This document shows, piece after piece, positions 36,250 through 45,366 of a DNA stretch of 64,000 nt. Within the stretch, counting starts at the first letter, position 1. The number at the start of each line of letters is the position of its first letter. The position numbers and the translations under genes are program-made. The notes beneath the pieces were generated by a model. That model ran no database searches. It was given only the letters and a program-made list of their open reading frames with translations, and was not told the DNA's origin. Source of the stretch: Campylobacterales bacterium. Lineage in GTDB: Bacteria; Campylobacterota; Campylobacteria; Campylobacterales; Sulfurimonadaceae. The DNA lies in contig JAFGUB010000046.1 in the NCBI GenBank assembly GCA_016938735.1, forward strand, positions 23,466 through 87,465. The letters run 5' to 3'.

Positions 36250-37437
36250 ATGAAAGGTTTGATCTTTATTTTTGCCGTATTATTGCAGCTTTATGCAGGA
36301 TCTGCTGTGGAGTTGGACGCTATGTATAGCGATTCGACAAAATGCAAGGCGTGTCACCACTATATTATCGAACAGTGGGAGTCGTCGTGGCATGCCAAGT
36401 CGCACTACAAGAATGATGAGTACTTTCGAAAAACAGTCGATTATATCGGGCGGAAAAGCCGACGCTCAACCAATGCGATTCAGGTGGGATGCGCCTCATG
36501 TCACAATCCTCGTATTGCTGTGACCGAGACAGATATTGATTATGAGATCATGGTGGCCATGAAACTTGACGAGCACTCTGAGGTGAATAAGGCGCTACAA
36601 AATGATCTGCTCTCAGAGGGAATCAACTGTGTCGTTTGCCACAACATTGACAAAATTCATGCCGATTTGGATGGTTCTAAGCGGGGAGTGCATCGTGTAA
36701 GCTGGATGAAGAGCGGAACGATGGTTGGACCTTTGGAAGATGCATTTTCTCCCTATCATAAAGTGCAAAAGCGCGATTTTTTTAACGAAGAGGCTGATAC
36801 GCTCTGTTTTGTCTGCCACGCTAACGATCGCTCTGAAGAGGGTATTGTCTTTACCAATATGGAGTCAGAATACCGTAAAGGCGAGAAGATGTGTGTTGAT
36901 TGTCACATGAGCCCGCGCCATGAGGGAATCGCCTCGACACTGCGGATCAATGACGGTAAGCAGCGAACCCGATTGGTTCGTGATCACCTTTTCGCCGGCG
37001 GTCATGTGAGCTCCATGTGGAACGGAGCACTTGATCTTGAGGCAAAAAGCCAGGGGGACGGTTTGGTCGTGACGCTGATCAACCCTCAGCCGCACAACAT
37101 CCCCAGCGGATTTGGTGCACGCGAGTTGATCTTGGAGGTCGAGTATCTCAATGGAAGCGAGGCGATGGGGCGTCACAGTATGTCGCTGACCCGCACCTAC
37201 ACCAGCAAGCGGGGCAAGCCGACCATTCCGCATCTAGCCAAAGAGATGGGACCGGATATGTCGGTGCCGGCACATGGTAAAAAAAGTGTGAAGTTTCCTC
37301 TAGCCAAAGGCGCAGATGCCGCTTCCATCACCCTTTATTATCGTTTGGTGAACGATGAGGTGCGTGGGATGCTTGAACTGCAAGAACCCATATGGTCTGA
37401 GAAGATGTTGGTGAATTCATTGGTACAAAAATTATAA
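36250..37437 (+). CDS. Pentaheme c-type cytochrome
   Basis: A 395-residue secreted protein with five CxxCH sites in order: CKACH at 32-36, CASCH, CVVCH, CFVCH and CVDCH. The heme part fills the first 230 residues; the rest is a beta-rich domain without cysteines, a layout like cytochrome c-554-related multiheme proteins. The signal peptide is MKGLIFIFAVLLQLYAGSA. The oxidised or reduced substrate is unknown. It starts 9 bases after argF and ends at a hairpin. Confidence 0.78.
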   Translation: MKGLIFIFAVLLQLYAGSAVELDAMYSDSTKCKACHHYIIEQWESSWHAKSHYKNDEYFRKTVDYIGRKSRRSTNAIQVGCASCHNPRIAVTETDIDYEIMVAMKLDEHSEVNKALQNDLLSEGINCVVCHNIDKIHADLDGSKRGVHRVSWMKSGTMVGPLEDAFSPYHKVQKRDFFNEEADTLCFVCHANDRSEEGIVFTNMESEYRKGEKMCVDCHMSPRHEGIASTLRINDGKQRTRLVRDHLFAGGHVSSMWNGALDLEAKSQGDGLVVTLINPQPHNIPSGFGARELILEVEYLNGSEAMGRHSMSLTRTYTSKRGKPTIPHLAKEMGPDMSVPAHGKKSVKFPLAKGADAASITLYYRLVNDEVRGMLELQEPIWSEKMLVNSLVQKL

Positions 37438-37462
37438 GGCGCATTTTTTGGTATAATGCGCC
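37438..37462 (+). promoter_or_regulatory. Inverted repeat enclosing a -10 box
   Basis: GGCGCATT (37438-37445) and AATGCGCC (37455-37462) are perfect 8-base arms around 9 bases. TATAAT (37452-37457) falls in the right arm. It directly follows the cytochrome stop, so it may be a terminator, the promoter for the DEAD-box gene 150 bases on, or both. The remaining gap holds a TTACATGTAA copy (37528) and nothing else recognised. Confidence 0.4.
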
Positions 37463-37606
37463 CAAATATTGTTGAGAACTTAAACCTGTCTGCTTTCTGA
37501 TCTAATCTCGATTTGCATCATCCGGTGTTACATGTAAGAAAATACGATACGTTCTTCTTGCATCCTGCTTTTCAACACTATTTAATTCATGATACAAAGA
37601 GAGCGA

Positions 37607-39103
37607 ATGACGCCCGAAAACACCACCATTATCCCCAATACATTTGACCGATTCGGATTCAAAAAACCCATTATGGAAGCGCTGGAACTAGCAGGATTTA
37701 AGCAACCCAGCCCGATTCAAGAGATTGCCATCCCCATTATTATGCAAGGCCGAGACGTTGTCGGTCAAGCCCATACCGGAACCGGCAAAACCGCTGCGTT
37801 CGGTTTACCTGTGCTGAATAACATGCACCTTAAAGGCGGCGTCGAGGCGCTGATCATCACCCCCACGCGCGAGCTGGCCAATCAGGTGAGCGACGAGCTG
37901 TTTAAATACGGCAAAAAGCTGGGCATCAAGACGGTGACCATTTACGGCGGTAGCTCCTACGGTCGTCAGCTTGGCCTTATTGAGCGCGGTGCCCAAGTGG
38001 TCATTGCAACGCCGGGCCGCCTACTTGATCTGCTCAAGCGGGACATGCTGAACGGTTTCGCCCCTACGACCGTCGTTCTTGACGAAGCGGATGAGATGCT
38101 TGATATGGGCTTTTTGGATGATATCAAAGAGATTTTCACTTTTTTACCCCAAGAGCGCCAGACACTCCTTTTTTCTGCGACCATGCCTGATCCGATCAAG
38201 CAGCTGGCGAAGCGAATTTTGGTTGAGCCTGAGTTTATCAAGATCACGCAGGATGAGACTACCAATAAAGACATCGCACAGCACTATTATGTGATTGAAG
38301 AGAATGAGCGCGACGACGCGATTATTCGTCTGCTGGATGCTCAGGAGACCGAAAAAGTGGTGGTTTTTTGCCGCACCAAAAAAGAGGTTGATCGTCTTTC
38401 CAATGTCCTCTCTGCGGTTGGCTACAACGCTAAAGGTCTGCACGGAGATATGGAGCAGCCGCAGCGTGAATCGGTGATTCGAGGCCTTAAAACGGACGCA
38501 GTAGATATTTTGATCGCGACCGACGTAGCGGCTCGGGGTATTCACATCGACAATGTCAGCCACGTTTTTAACTTTCATATCCCTTTTGATCCCGAGTCGT
38601 ATGTGCATCGTATCGGTCGTACAGGACGTGCGGGACAAAAGGGCATAGCGATCACACTGGTCACCCCACTGGAATTTAAAGAGCTGCAGCGTATCCGCTC
38701 CAAGGTGGGTACAACGATGGAGCACGCCTATATTCCAAGTAAGATCGAAGTGAAGAAGTCTCATCTCAACAAGCTCATCGATTCGATTGAGAATCAGAGC
38801 ATCTACGATGAGGCGCATCAGGTTCTTGATGTACTCAGTCAAGATCTGGACTATACCCAAATCGCTTATAAATTGATCTCCATGATGCTGGACAATCAGG
38901 CGATCAAAGGGCCCAATACGATCGGTATCGCCCCGCAGCGTTTGGAAAAGATTTTGAGTGCAATGGAGCGTAACAACGGTCGCGGCGGTTCAGGTAAACG
39001 TGGCGGTGGCGGTGGTTCATCGCGCAACGCGTCACGACCGCGTCGTCCTAGAACGGAGCAATCCGGCAACAGCGGCCGCAGAAGCCGAGAGCCCCGCTAC
39101 TAA
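37607..39103 (+). CDS. DEAD-box ATP-dependent RNA helicase
   Basis: A 498-residue helicase (ATG 37607; 37589 is possible). Q motif QPSPIQEIAIP, motif I AHTGTGKTAAF, motif II DEAD (VLDEADEMLDMGF), motif III SATMP, and motif VI HRIGRTGRAGQKG are all visible. The last 60 residues are low-complexity Gly/Arg/Ser (RGGSGKRGGGGG and more), an RNA-binding tail like those of RhlE/DeaD enzymes. A role in RNA decay or ribosome assembly at low temperature is inferred. A 150-base leader with a palindrome copy precedes it. Confidence 0.92.
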   Translation: MTPENTTIIPNTFDRFGFKKPIMEALELAGFKQPSPIQEIAIPIIMQGRDVVGQAHTGTGKTAAFGLPVLNNMHLKGGVEALIITPTRELANQVSDELFKYGKKLGIKTVTIYGGSSYGRQLGLIERGAQVVIATPGRLLDLLKRDMLNGFAPTTVVLDEADEMLDMGFLDDIKEIFTFLPQERQTLLFSATMPDPIKQLAKRILVEPEFIKITQDETTNKDIAQHYYVIEENERDDAIIRLLDAQETEKVVVFCRTKKEVDRLSNVLSAVGYNAKGLHGDMEQPQRESVIRGLKTDAVDILIATDVAARGIHIDNVSHVFNFHIPFDPESYVHRIGRTGRAGQKGIAITLVTPLEFKELQRIRSKVGTTMEHAYIPSKIEVKKSHLNKLIDSIENQSIYDEAHQVLDVLSQDLDYTQIAYKLISMMLDNQAIKGPNTIGIAPQRLEKILSAMERNNGRGGSGKRGGGGGSSRNASRPRRPRTEQSGNSGRRSREPRY

Positions 39104-39459
39104 AGGTGCTCTTGAACCTTTTGCCAAAAGGGTTCAAACGGCGGTAACGAAGCCTTTGCCTCTCTTTGCCGCATCCCCCACATCGGTTCTGGAAAAAATC
39201 CGTCATCCAAAAAACGTGCCATGATATGCCAATGCACGCGCGGCAGCATGTTGCCAAATGAAGCAATATTGATCTTTTCGGGTTGATAGTAGCGAATCAT
39301 TTCGCACTCTATGATGTCGAGTGCATTCCAGATCGCCTGTTTCTCTTCAGCGTTACATGTAGAAAACTCTTTGATGTTTCGATGGGTGAAGATTTTGAGC
39401 CACGGAATCTCACTCTCGTGACGTTCGATGTAGATCAGTGGGCTACTGTAGAGGCTCAT
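39100..39459 (-). CDS. HIT family nucleotide-binding protein
   Basis: A 119-residue protein with the histidine-triad-like segment VHWHIMARF, in which the middle pattern H-W-H replaces the classic H-x-H-x-H-x-x; the third His is absent (Arg). It therefore resembles the HIT-like branch found in proteobacteria. Its substrate is unknown. The start overlaps the fabH stop by 4 bases and the 3' end touches the convergent helicase gene. Confidence 0.7.
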   Translation of the reverse strand: MSLYSSPLIYIERHESEIPWLKIFTHRNIKEFSTCNAEEKQAIWNALDIIECEMIRYYQPEKINIASFGNMLPRVHWHIMARFLDDGFFPEPMWGMRQREAKASLPPFEPFWQKVQEHL

Positions 39460-40445
39460 TTGCCTGCAAACGGTAGGAGAGCGCTTCCCCAGGTTAGGCC
39501 GCCGCCAAAGGCGTCAAGCAGTAGCAAATCCCCTTTGGCAAGTCGTCCCGATTCATAAATATCGTTGATCGCCATCGGGATGGAGGCACCTGATGTATTG
39601 CCGTATTTACCTACGGTTAAGACCACCTGCGCCTCATCAAGTCCTAAGGCATCGCCAACAGCTTTGATGATACGATAATTCGCTTGATGGGGTACGAAGT
39701 GTTTGATTTGAGCGGTCTGAACACCATTTTTGTGCAGTAGTTCCTGGACATCTGCGGTAAGGGTACGCACAGCTACTTTGAAGGTTTCATTTCCCTTCAT
39801 CTGCATAAAAACTTTGTCGCGTTCAGGCGAGTCGTGAATAGAGCCGCTGCCGCCGTTAGGTGTCATTAACAAGTCGGCATAGGTTCCGTCTGAGCCTGTA
39901 TTGACATCTCTGATAGCTTCGCTTGCGTCGTTGGTCGCACAGATCATGGCCGCACCGGCACCGTCGCCGAAGAGAATACATGTAGTGCGGTCGCTGTAGT
40001 CGGTAATGGCACTAAGTTTCTCCGCTCCGATGATCAGGATGTTCTTTTTCATGCCTGACTCGATAAAGGCTTTGGCGATGGATAAAACATAAACAAAGCC
40101 GGTACAGGCGGCCGAAATATCAAACGCGCTGATCTGCCCAAGCCCTAGTTTGGTGGCAATAAGCGTTGCGGTTGAGGGCATATTGAAGTAATCAGGAGAG
40201 ATGGTGGCGCAGATCAGCATATCGATGTCGCTCTTGTTCACGCCTGAACGTTCGATGGCGATTTGAGCTGCCTTTGCACCCATATCGCTGGTGGTTTCAT
40301 CTTGAGCGGCAATACGTCGTTCCTGGATGCCGGTACGCTTCACGATCCATTCATCTGAAGTATCCACCATGGCAGCCAAATCCTGATTGCTGAGGATTCG
40401 CTTCGGGACATAAGCCCCAATCGAACGCATTGCCGCGTAACTCAT
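39456..40445 (-). CDS. fabH: 3-oxoacyl-[acyl-carrier-protein] synthase III
   Basis: A 329-residue initiating condensing enzyme of fatty acid synthesis. The catalytic triad is C114 (ISAACTGF), His in [10 protein letters not shown] and Asn in KYGNTSGAS. It begins [18 protein letters not shown], typical of FabH, and immediately follows plsX without a gap, in the conserved plsX-fabH order. Confidence 0.96.
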   Translation of the reverse strand: MSYAAMRSIGAYVPKRILSNQDLAAMVDTSDEWIVKRTGIQERRIAAQDETTSDMGAKAAQIAIERSGVNKSDIDMLICATISPDYFNMPSTATLIATKLGLGQISAFDISAACTGFVYVLSIAKAFIESGMKKNILIIGAEKLSAITDYSDRTTCILFGDGAGAAMICATNDASEAIRDVNTGSDGTYADLLMTPNGGSGSIHDSPERDKVFMQMKGNETFKVAVRTLTADVQELLHKNGVQTAQIKHFVPHQANYRIIKAVGDALGLDEAQVVLTVGKYGNTSGASIPMAINDIYESGRLAKGDLLLLDAFGGGLTWGSALLPFAGK

Positions 40446-41438
40446 TTACAGTTCCTTGTATTCGCCAAGGCGTTTTTCGATATGGGCGTTAACGCCGGTA
40501 TCGATATAGCGAATGGCTTGAAAAATGGCGTTTTTAATCGCTTTGGCATTGCTTTTGCCATGCCCTACGATGACGCATCCTTTAATGCCGATCAGCGGGG
40601 CACCGCCAAACTCCGCATAATCGGTCTCTTTTTTAAGAAGTTTGAAGACCTTGCGCATCAAGAGCGCACCGGTGATGGCAATCGGGGAGCGTTTGATGTA
40701 ATCTTTGAGAAAATAGCTGATCGCGGATGCGACGCCTTCGGAAGATTTCAAGACCAGATTCCCAATAAAGCCGTCGCAAACAACCACATCAACACTGCCG
40801 TCAAAGATGTTGTTGCCCTCAACATTTCCGATAAACCCTTCAAATGAGGAGAGCTTTTTAAACGCCTCTTTGGTGACCTCGTTGCCTTTGGAAGGCTCCT
40901 CGCCGTTTGCCAGTAGACCTGTTCTAGGAGCATCGATTTTGAGTACGTCACGTGCATAATAATGGCCCATGACGGCAAACTCGATCAAATTCTCCGCGCG
41001 GCAATCGGTGTTGGCGCCTACATCAAGTAAAACAGTTCGTTTACCGTTTTTCGCGGGCATCAGTGTGACGAGCGCAGGTCTTGAGACATGCTTGAGCCTA
41101 CCGATGCGCAATGTGGCTAAACTCATAGTCGCTCCACTGTGTCCGGCGGAAACAACGGCGTCTGCATTACCGTTTTTTGCGAGATCCACAGCTTTGTAGA
41201 TAGAACTTTCGCGTCGCTTAAGGGCATCCGTAGCAGCGTCGTTCATATCGATGACATCATCGGCTTCGACAATCGTTATTCTAGAGAGGTATTTTTTGGG
41301 AATGAATGGAAGAATTTGGGAGCTTTGACCGACGAGAACGGCATTAAAAGCCGCTTCATCTAGTGCCTGTAGGGTACCCTTGACAATAGGCTCGCAACCA
41401 AAGTCGCCGCCCATGGCATCGATAGCAATTCTTGCCAT
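40446..41438 (-). CDS. plsX: Phosphate acyltransferase PlsX
   Basis: A 330-residue enzyme forming acyl-phosphate from acyl-ACP for phospholipid synthesis. It starts [14 protein letters not shown], the strictly conserved PlsX N-terminus, with [14 protein letters not shown] near 95 and [17 protein letters not shown] near 220. It lies 3 bases after rpmF and directly before fabH, a common bacterial operon. Confidence 0.96.
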   Translation of the reverse strand: MARIAIDAMGGDFGCEPIVKGTLQALDEAAFNAVLVGQSSQILPFIPKKYLSRITIVEADDVIDMNDAATDALKRRESSIYKAVDLAKNGNADAVVSAGHSGATMSLATLRIGRLKHVSRPALVTLMPAKNGKRTVLLDVGANTDCRAENLIEFAVMGHYYARDVLKIDAPRTGLLANGEEPSKGNEVTKEAFKKLSSFEGFIGNVEGNNIFDGSVDVVVCDGFIGNLVLKSSEGVASAISYFLKDYIKRSPIAITGALLMRKVFKLLKKETDYAEFGGAPLIGIKGCVIVGHGKSNAKAIKNAIFQAIRYIDTGVNAHIEKRLGEYKEL

Positions 41439-41441
41439 CGA

Positions 41442-41591
41442 TTATTTGTACTCACCTGTTGTAGGATTGACATGATGCGGAAGTTTGTAAGTTCCGTCAG
41501 AATCCTTGACAGGACGAGCCAGTGAAATTTTGTAGTGTGTTCTGCGTTTTGCAGAGCGGGTGTGTGAGACGCGTCTCTTTGGTACTGCCAT
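41442..41591 (-). CDS. rpmF: 50S ribosomal protein L32
   Basis: A 49-residue protein found by reading the minus strand between the DUF177 gene and plsX. It begins [20 protein letters not shown] and ends VNPTTGEYK, as L32 does. GGAAA-type ribosome binding sequence precedes ATG 41591. It is a zinc-free form lacking the cysteine motif. The order DUF177 - rpmF - plsX - fabH is widely conserved. Confidence 0.96.
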   Translation of the reverse strand: MAVPKRRVSHTRSAKRRTHYKISLARPVKDSDGTYKLPHHVNPTTGEYK

Positions 41592-41613
41592 TGTTGTTTT
41601 CCTTTCTTTTTGG

Positions 41614-41967
41614 TTATGGTTTTAGGCATTGTTGACAAGTGTGGTAATCACTCTTGATCAGTTCAAGCTCTGAGGTTAAAAACGAATCGAGATCGATATT
41701 GCCGTCGAAAAATTCAACGACATCATACGCTTCATCCGTACCGTGAAAAATCCTGTCATGTAGCAAGACGGTCAACTCTTCGTTCAGCATTGTATCGAAA
41801 TTTTCTGCGCACAAATCGCAAGAAAGTTCCAGCGTGCCTTGAAGTCGGGCATGCAACTTTACAAAACCTTTGTTGGTTTGCACCAAGGTTCCCGCTAATT
41901 TCGCTCTATCGCGGCTGATCTCAAAAGAGTGCGGCGTAGAGCCGATTTTCCGAAACGGAATAATCAT
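41614..41967 (-). CDS. DUF177 (YceD-like) protein
   Basis: A 117-residue protein with cysteine pairs CDLC and CQQC and the beta-rich [18 protein letters not shown] signature of the YceD/DUF177 family, always found upstream of rpmF. In other bacteria and plastids the family aids 23S rRNA or large-subunit maturation; that role is inferred from those relatives. Confidence 0.85.
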   Translation of the reverse strand: MIIPFRKIGSTPHSFEISRDRAKLAGTLVQTNKGFVKLHARLQGTLELSCDLCAENFDTMLNEELTVLLHDRIFHGTDEAYDVVEFFDGNIDLDSFLTSELELIKSDYHTCQQCLKP

Positions 41968-41970
41968 CTT

Positions 41971-42384
41971 TTAAGAGATTTCGCGCCCGGAAAAAAAGAA
42001 TGCGATTTCAATCGCAGCGTTTTCCAAAGAGTCACTTCCATGAACCGCGTTGGCATCAATGCTGTCAGCAAAATCTGCGCGGATGGTTCCTGGAGCAGCC
42101 TCTTTTGGGTTGGTAGCACCCATGAGGTTTCGGTGTTTAGCTACCGCATTTTCACCTTCGAGTACGGAGACGACAACGGGACCGCTGATCATGAACTCGA
42201 CCAGATCGTTGAAGAAGCCGCGCTCTTTGTGAACTGCATAAAATGCTTCGGCATCGGCGCGCGAAAGCTGAAGTTTTTTGGTAGCAGCGATTTTAAGACC
42301 GTTGCTTTCGAAGCGATCGAAAATCTTACCAATAACCCCTTTGGCTACGGCATCGGGTTTAATGATAGAGAAAGTACGTTCCAT
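41971..42384 (-). CDS. ndk: Nucleoside diphosphate kinase
   Basis: A 137-residue enzyme transferring phosphate from ATP to other nucleoside diphosphates. The phosphohistidine is H115 in NAVHGSDS; the start [20 protein letters not shown] and the RNLMGATNP motif are canonical. It lies 3 bases upstream of the DUF177 gene in the conserved ndk cluster. Confidence 0.97.
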   Translation of the reverse strand: MERTFSIIKPDAVAKGVIGKIFDRFESNGLKIAATKKLQLSRADAEAFYAVHKERGFFNDLVEFMISGPVVVSVLEGENAVAKHRNLMGATNPKEAAPGTIRADFADSIDANAVHGSDSLENAAIEIAFFFSGREIS

Positions 42385-42478
42385 GAAGTCTCCTGATACG
42401 TTGTAAAAATAGAGCGCAATTGTAGCTGAAAATAGATAAAAAGAGTTTAAAAACAGAGAGAAAAAAGAAAGAAATGTA

Positions 42479-42504
42479 AAGACATCTTCAGAAGAAGATG
42501 TCTT
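42479..42504 (-). terminator. Intrinsic terminator after the ferredoxin gene
   Basis: AAGACATCTTC (42479-42489) and GAAGATGTCTT (42494-42504) form a perfect 11-base stem with a 4-base loop, just past the ferredoxin stop. Read on the minus strand it is followed by T-rich DNA (TTTACATTTCTTTC). The ferredoxin and ndk genes are therefore probably separate transcripts. Confidence 0.8.
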
Positions 42505-42507
42505 GGA

Positions 42508-42792
42508 TTACTCAACGATGGGAGCTTTGCTGTCGCGCATCTCTTGTGAAATGTCTTCACGGTGTGATGGGCTATCGCCGATTTGATCCCATGTGATGCA
42601 CCCTTCTGTGGGGCATGCAGTGGCACACGCAGGTGCGTCATGGTGGCCTACGCATTCAACGCATTTGTCACCGTAAACATAGTAAATCTCTTCGCCCGTT
42701 GGGTTATCATCCTCGTCAACAATCGCTTCTACAGGGCACTCGTCGATACAAGCACCGCAGTTGATACAGGTATCGTTAATCAGTACTGCCAT
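42508..42792 (-). CDS. 2[4Fe-4S] ferredoxin
   Basis: A 94-residue ferredoxin starting at ATG 42792 after AAGGAGA. The first cluster motif is CINCGACIDECP; the second is CVECVGHHDAPACATACP, in which the Cys spacing between second and third ligands is enlarged as in the Alvin/Allochromatium-type ferredoxins. A 30-residue acidic tail follows. It likely serves low-potential reactions such as reductive TCA enzymes. Campylobacter has a ferredoxin at the same place. Confidence 0.93.
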   Translation of the reverse strand: MAVLINDTCINCGACIDECPVEAIVDEDDNPTGEEIYYVYGDKCVECVGHHDAPACATACPTEGCITWDQIGDSPSHREDISQEMRDSKAPIVE

Positions 42793-42922
42793 GTAATCTC
42801 CTTGGTTTAAAATCGAGAAAACTATAACCAAGTTTTTTTAAACGCAACTAAAATTTTGACTCCTTGCGGATGATTTTAGAACGGGTGTTACCGACGGGGA
42901 GTGAGGGATTGAGAACAGCTAT

Positions 42923-42947
42923 CAAGATACCCGTTTTAGGGTACTTG
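42923..42947 (-). terminator. Possible metK terminator hairpin
   Basis: CAAG-A-TACCC (42923-42932) pairs with GGGTA-CTTG (42939-42947) around a 6-base loop, one A bulged, 15 bases past the metK stop. There is no T run on the minus strand, so termination is uncertain. Confidence 0.35.
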
Positions 42948-42961
42948 AGAGGGATTGAGGC

Positions 42962-44119
42962 TTAGAGCTGAAGGTAATCGCGGATGGCCTGTGCTTTGTC
43001 GGTGCGCTCCCATGTAAACTCGGGAAGCTCGCGTCCGAAGTGGCCGTAAGCGGCAGTTTTTCGGTAGATGGGGCGCAGAAGATCCAGTGTGGTGATGATA
43101 CCGCGCGGTGTAAGGTCGAAAAGGGCTTTAACGCATGCTTCGATACGCTCTTCCTCTACGATTCCCGTACCATGGGTATTCACCATAATGGAGACGGGTT
43201 TGACCACGCCGATCGCGTAGGCTACTTGGATGGTCGCACGCTCGCAAACGCCTGAGGCAACCAGGTTTTTGGCAACGTAGCGCGCGGCGTAAGCGGCCGA
43301 TCGGTCTACTTTGGTGGGGTCTTTGCCGCTGAAGGCGCCGCCACCGTGCGGGCAGGCGCCGCCGTAGGTATCGACGATGATTTTACGGCCTGTTAGGCCT
43401 GCATCACCTTGGGGTCCGCCGACGACGAATGAGCCGGTCGGGTTGATATGGTAAACGATCTCAGGACTCAGCAGGTCTGCGGGGATCACTTTTTTGATCA
43501 CTTCGTTGATGACGTCTTCACGGATTTGCGCTTGCGAGATGCCGTCATGGTGCTGCGTGGAGATAACGACCGTCTCGACGCTCACAGGCTTGTCATCGAC
43601 GTAGCGTACGCTCACCTGAGATTTGCCATCGGGCCGCAGATAGGGGATGATCCCCTCTTTGCGTACGGTGGCCAGACGCTCGGTGAGGCGGTGGCAGAGG
43701 TGGATGGGCAGCGGCATAAGTTCGGGCGTTTCACGGCATGCGTAGCCAAACATCAGCCCCTGATCTCCCGCGCCGATATCGCCGCTTGCCTGATCGACCC
43801 CTTGGCGGATCTCGGCGGATTGCTCGCCGATACCGTTAAGCACCGCCGCAGAGCGGTGATCGAAGCCATAGGTAGCATCGGTATAGCCGATCTCTTTGAC
43901 CACCTGACGTACAATGTCTTGCATCGGACTATAGGCTAAAGTTTTAAGTTCTCCTGCAATGATGCAAAAACCATTAGAGACTAAGGTTTCACAAGCGACG
44001 CGGGCGTGCGGATCCTTGGCAATAATGTCATCCAGAATCGCATCGCTGATCTGATCCGCCATCTTGTCGGGATGCCCTTCTGTTACAGACTCAGAGGTAA
44101 AAATATACTCTTTAGTCAT
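42962..44119 (-). CDS. metK: S-adenosylmethionine synthase
   Basis: A 385-residue enzyme making SAM from methionine and ATP. The N-terminal signature [21 protein letters not shown], the flexible-loop region [10 protein letters not shown], and the P-loop-like [20 protein letters not shown] are present. It stands alone, with 170 bases between it and the ferredoxin gene and a divergent-free upstream gap of 76 bases. No SAM riboswitch-like sequence was recognised upstream. Confidence 0.97.
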   Translation of the reverse strand: MTKEYIFTSESVTEGHPDKMADQISDAILDDIIAKDPHARVACETLVSNGFCIIAGELKTLAYSPMQDIVRQVVKEIGYTDATYGFDHRSAAVLNGIGEQSAEIRQGVDQASGDIGAGDQGLMFGYACRETPELMPLPIHLCHRLTERLATVRKEGIIPYLRPDGKSQVSVRYVDDKPVSVETVVISTQHHDGISQAQIREDVINEVIKKVIPADLLSPEIVYHINPTGSFVVGGPQGDAGLTGRKIIVDTYGGACPHGGGAFSGKDPTKVDRSAAYAARYVAKNLVASGVCERATIQVAYAIGVVKPVSIMVNTHGTGIVEEERIEACVKALFDLTPRGIITTLDLLRPIYRKTAAYGHFGRELPEFTWERTDKAQAIRDYLQL

Positions 44120-44195
44120 CGATTTCCTTTATTGATTGAAATAGCGCGAAGTATAGCGCGGCGATGTTTAATCCTGATTGACGCGCACAGAGGGC

Positions 44196-44636
44196 TTAGA
44201 GGCTGCGCCCTTCCCAGAAGAAATCGATCCACTCTGTTGCTTCGTTACATGTGAAGTCCGGCAGCATCAGTGCGGTAGGTTTATAAAAGAGAGCGGCGGT
44301 TTTGATGGTGGCTTGGGGGTAGCGCAGGGCAAAATGCGCTACGATCTTTTGTAATGTTCGGCCACTATCGACGATATCATCGATGATCAAGATGCGCGTT
44401 ATGTCATGCAGATCGGTTGGGTCGCGCAGGGTAAGGGTGTCGCGCATGAGGGTGTCGTCGTAGCCTTCGACGCTGACACATTCTATGCGGCGTACATCGA
44501 GCGCATAAGCGAGCAAAGCGGCAGGGATCAAACCTCCGCGCGCAATGGCGATGATCACCTCCGGAGCAAACGAAGCAGACTGTTGTGCTAGGTCGGTGAT
44601 GTCGGTTTGAAGCGTTGTATGGTCGTAAAAAAGCAT
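44196..44636 (-). CDS. Phosphoribosyltransferase family protein
   Basis: A 146-residue type I PRTase. The PRPP-binding motif is ILIIDDIVDSGRTL near 83-96, preceded by EVIIAIARGGLIPAALLAYAL. Size and the C-terminal EWIDFFWEG (WI-x-F/Y-PWE in relatives) resemble xanthine/hypoxanthine-guanine PRTases, suggesting purine salvage. Divergent from the LPP20 lipoprotein gene. Confidence 0.8.
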   Translation of the reverse strand: MLFYDHTTLQTDITDLAQQSASFAPEVIIAIARGGLIPAALLAYALDVRRIECVSVEGYDDTLMRDTLTLRDPTDLHDITRILIIDDIVDSGRTLQKIVAHFALRYPQATIKTAALFYKPTALMLPDFTCNEATEWIDFFWEGRSL

Positions 44637-44713
44637 GGTACATTATAGCGCAGGGCGCGAAGATTAATTCGAATCAGGGTAAGATGCCGCCATTACATGT
44701 AAGGAGTCTGCAG

Positions 44714-45286
44714 ATGAAACAGTGGAGTACGGCAGGTGCTTTGGCCCTCTTGTTGGTAATGAGCGGCTGCAGCGATAAAGAGCCGAAGGTCGAGGAGGAG
44801 CAGAAGTGTACCATCGCCGGAGCGCTTGCACCTGAATGGGCGTGCGGCAATGACGTGATCGAAGGTGAATTTACCGCCGTGGGCAGCGCTCCGCTCTCCA
44901 AGCTCGGTCAAGGTTTTTCGCGCCGCGAAGCGATGGCCAACGGGCGCTCTAATCTAGCGCAGCAGATCGAAACGCTGGTCAAAGACAAGGTTGAAACCTT
45001 TACCCGCGCTACAGGCGTCGCTTCGGCGGAGGTAGCCGACAAGGTCTCCACGCAGGTCTCCAAGCAGGTGGCTAAGGTGAGTCTGCAAGGCTCCAAGCAG
45101 ATCAAATACTGGCAAAATCCCGCCACTGAAGAGATTTTTGTTTTGATGAGTGTGTCGCAAAACGGTGTGAATCAGGAGATTCGCAATCAGGTGCGCTCAA
45201 GTTTTCAAAACGACGACGCGCTGTGGCAGCAGTTTCAAGCCCAAAATGCACTCGAGGCACTCGAAAAAGAGTTTGCCGACCGCTAG
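44714..45286 (+). CDS. LPP20 family outer membrane lipoprotein
   Basis: A 190-residue lipoprotein starting at ATG 44714. AAGGAG (44701-44706) runs straight out of the TTACATGTAA copy at 44693. The lipobox is LLVMSGC, followed by an acidic spacer and the LPP20 domain: TAVGSAPLS, then REAMANGRSNLAQQIE and helical C-terminus. LPP20 of Helicobacter is a surface antigen; the biological role is unknown. A hairpin follows the stop. Confidence 0.82.
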   Translation: MKQWSTAGALALLLVMSGCSDKEPKVEEEQKCTIAGALAPEWACGNDVIEGEFTAVGSAPLSKLGQGFSRREAMANGRSNLAQQIETLVKDKVETFTRATGVASAEVADKVSTQVSKQVAKVSLQGSKQIKYWQNPATEEIFVLMSVSQNGVNQEIRNQVRSSFQNDDALWQQFQAQNALEALEKEFADR

Positions 45287-45296
45287 AGCACTTCTT

Positions 45297-45312
45297 TAGC
45301 CCCTTTGGGCTA
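45297..45312 (+). terminator. Small terminator-like hairpin after the LPP20 gene
   Basis: TAGCCC (45297-45302) and GGGCTA (45307-45312) pair around a 4-base loop, 11 bases after the lipoprotein stop, followed by a T-rich stretch. It separates the lipoprotein gene from der. Confidence 0.5.
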
Positions 45313-45366
45313 TACTGTTACTTTATTTCCCCCTAAAGCCATTTTCGTGCTCAAAGTAAGGCCATC

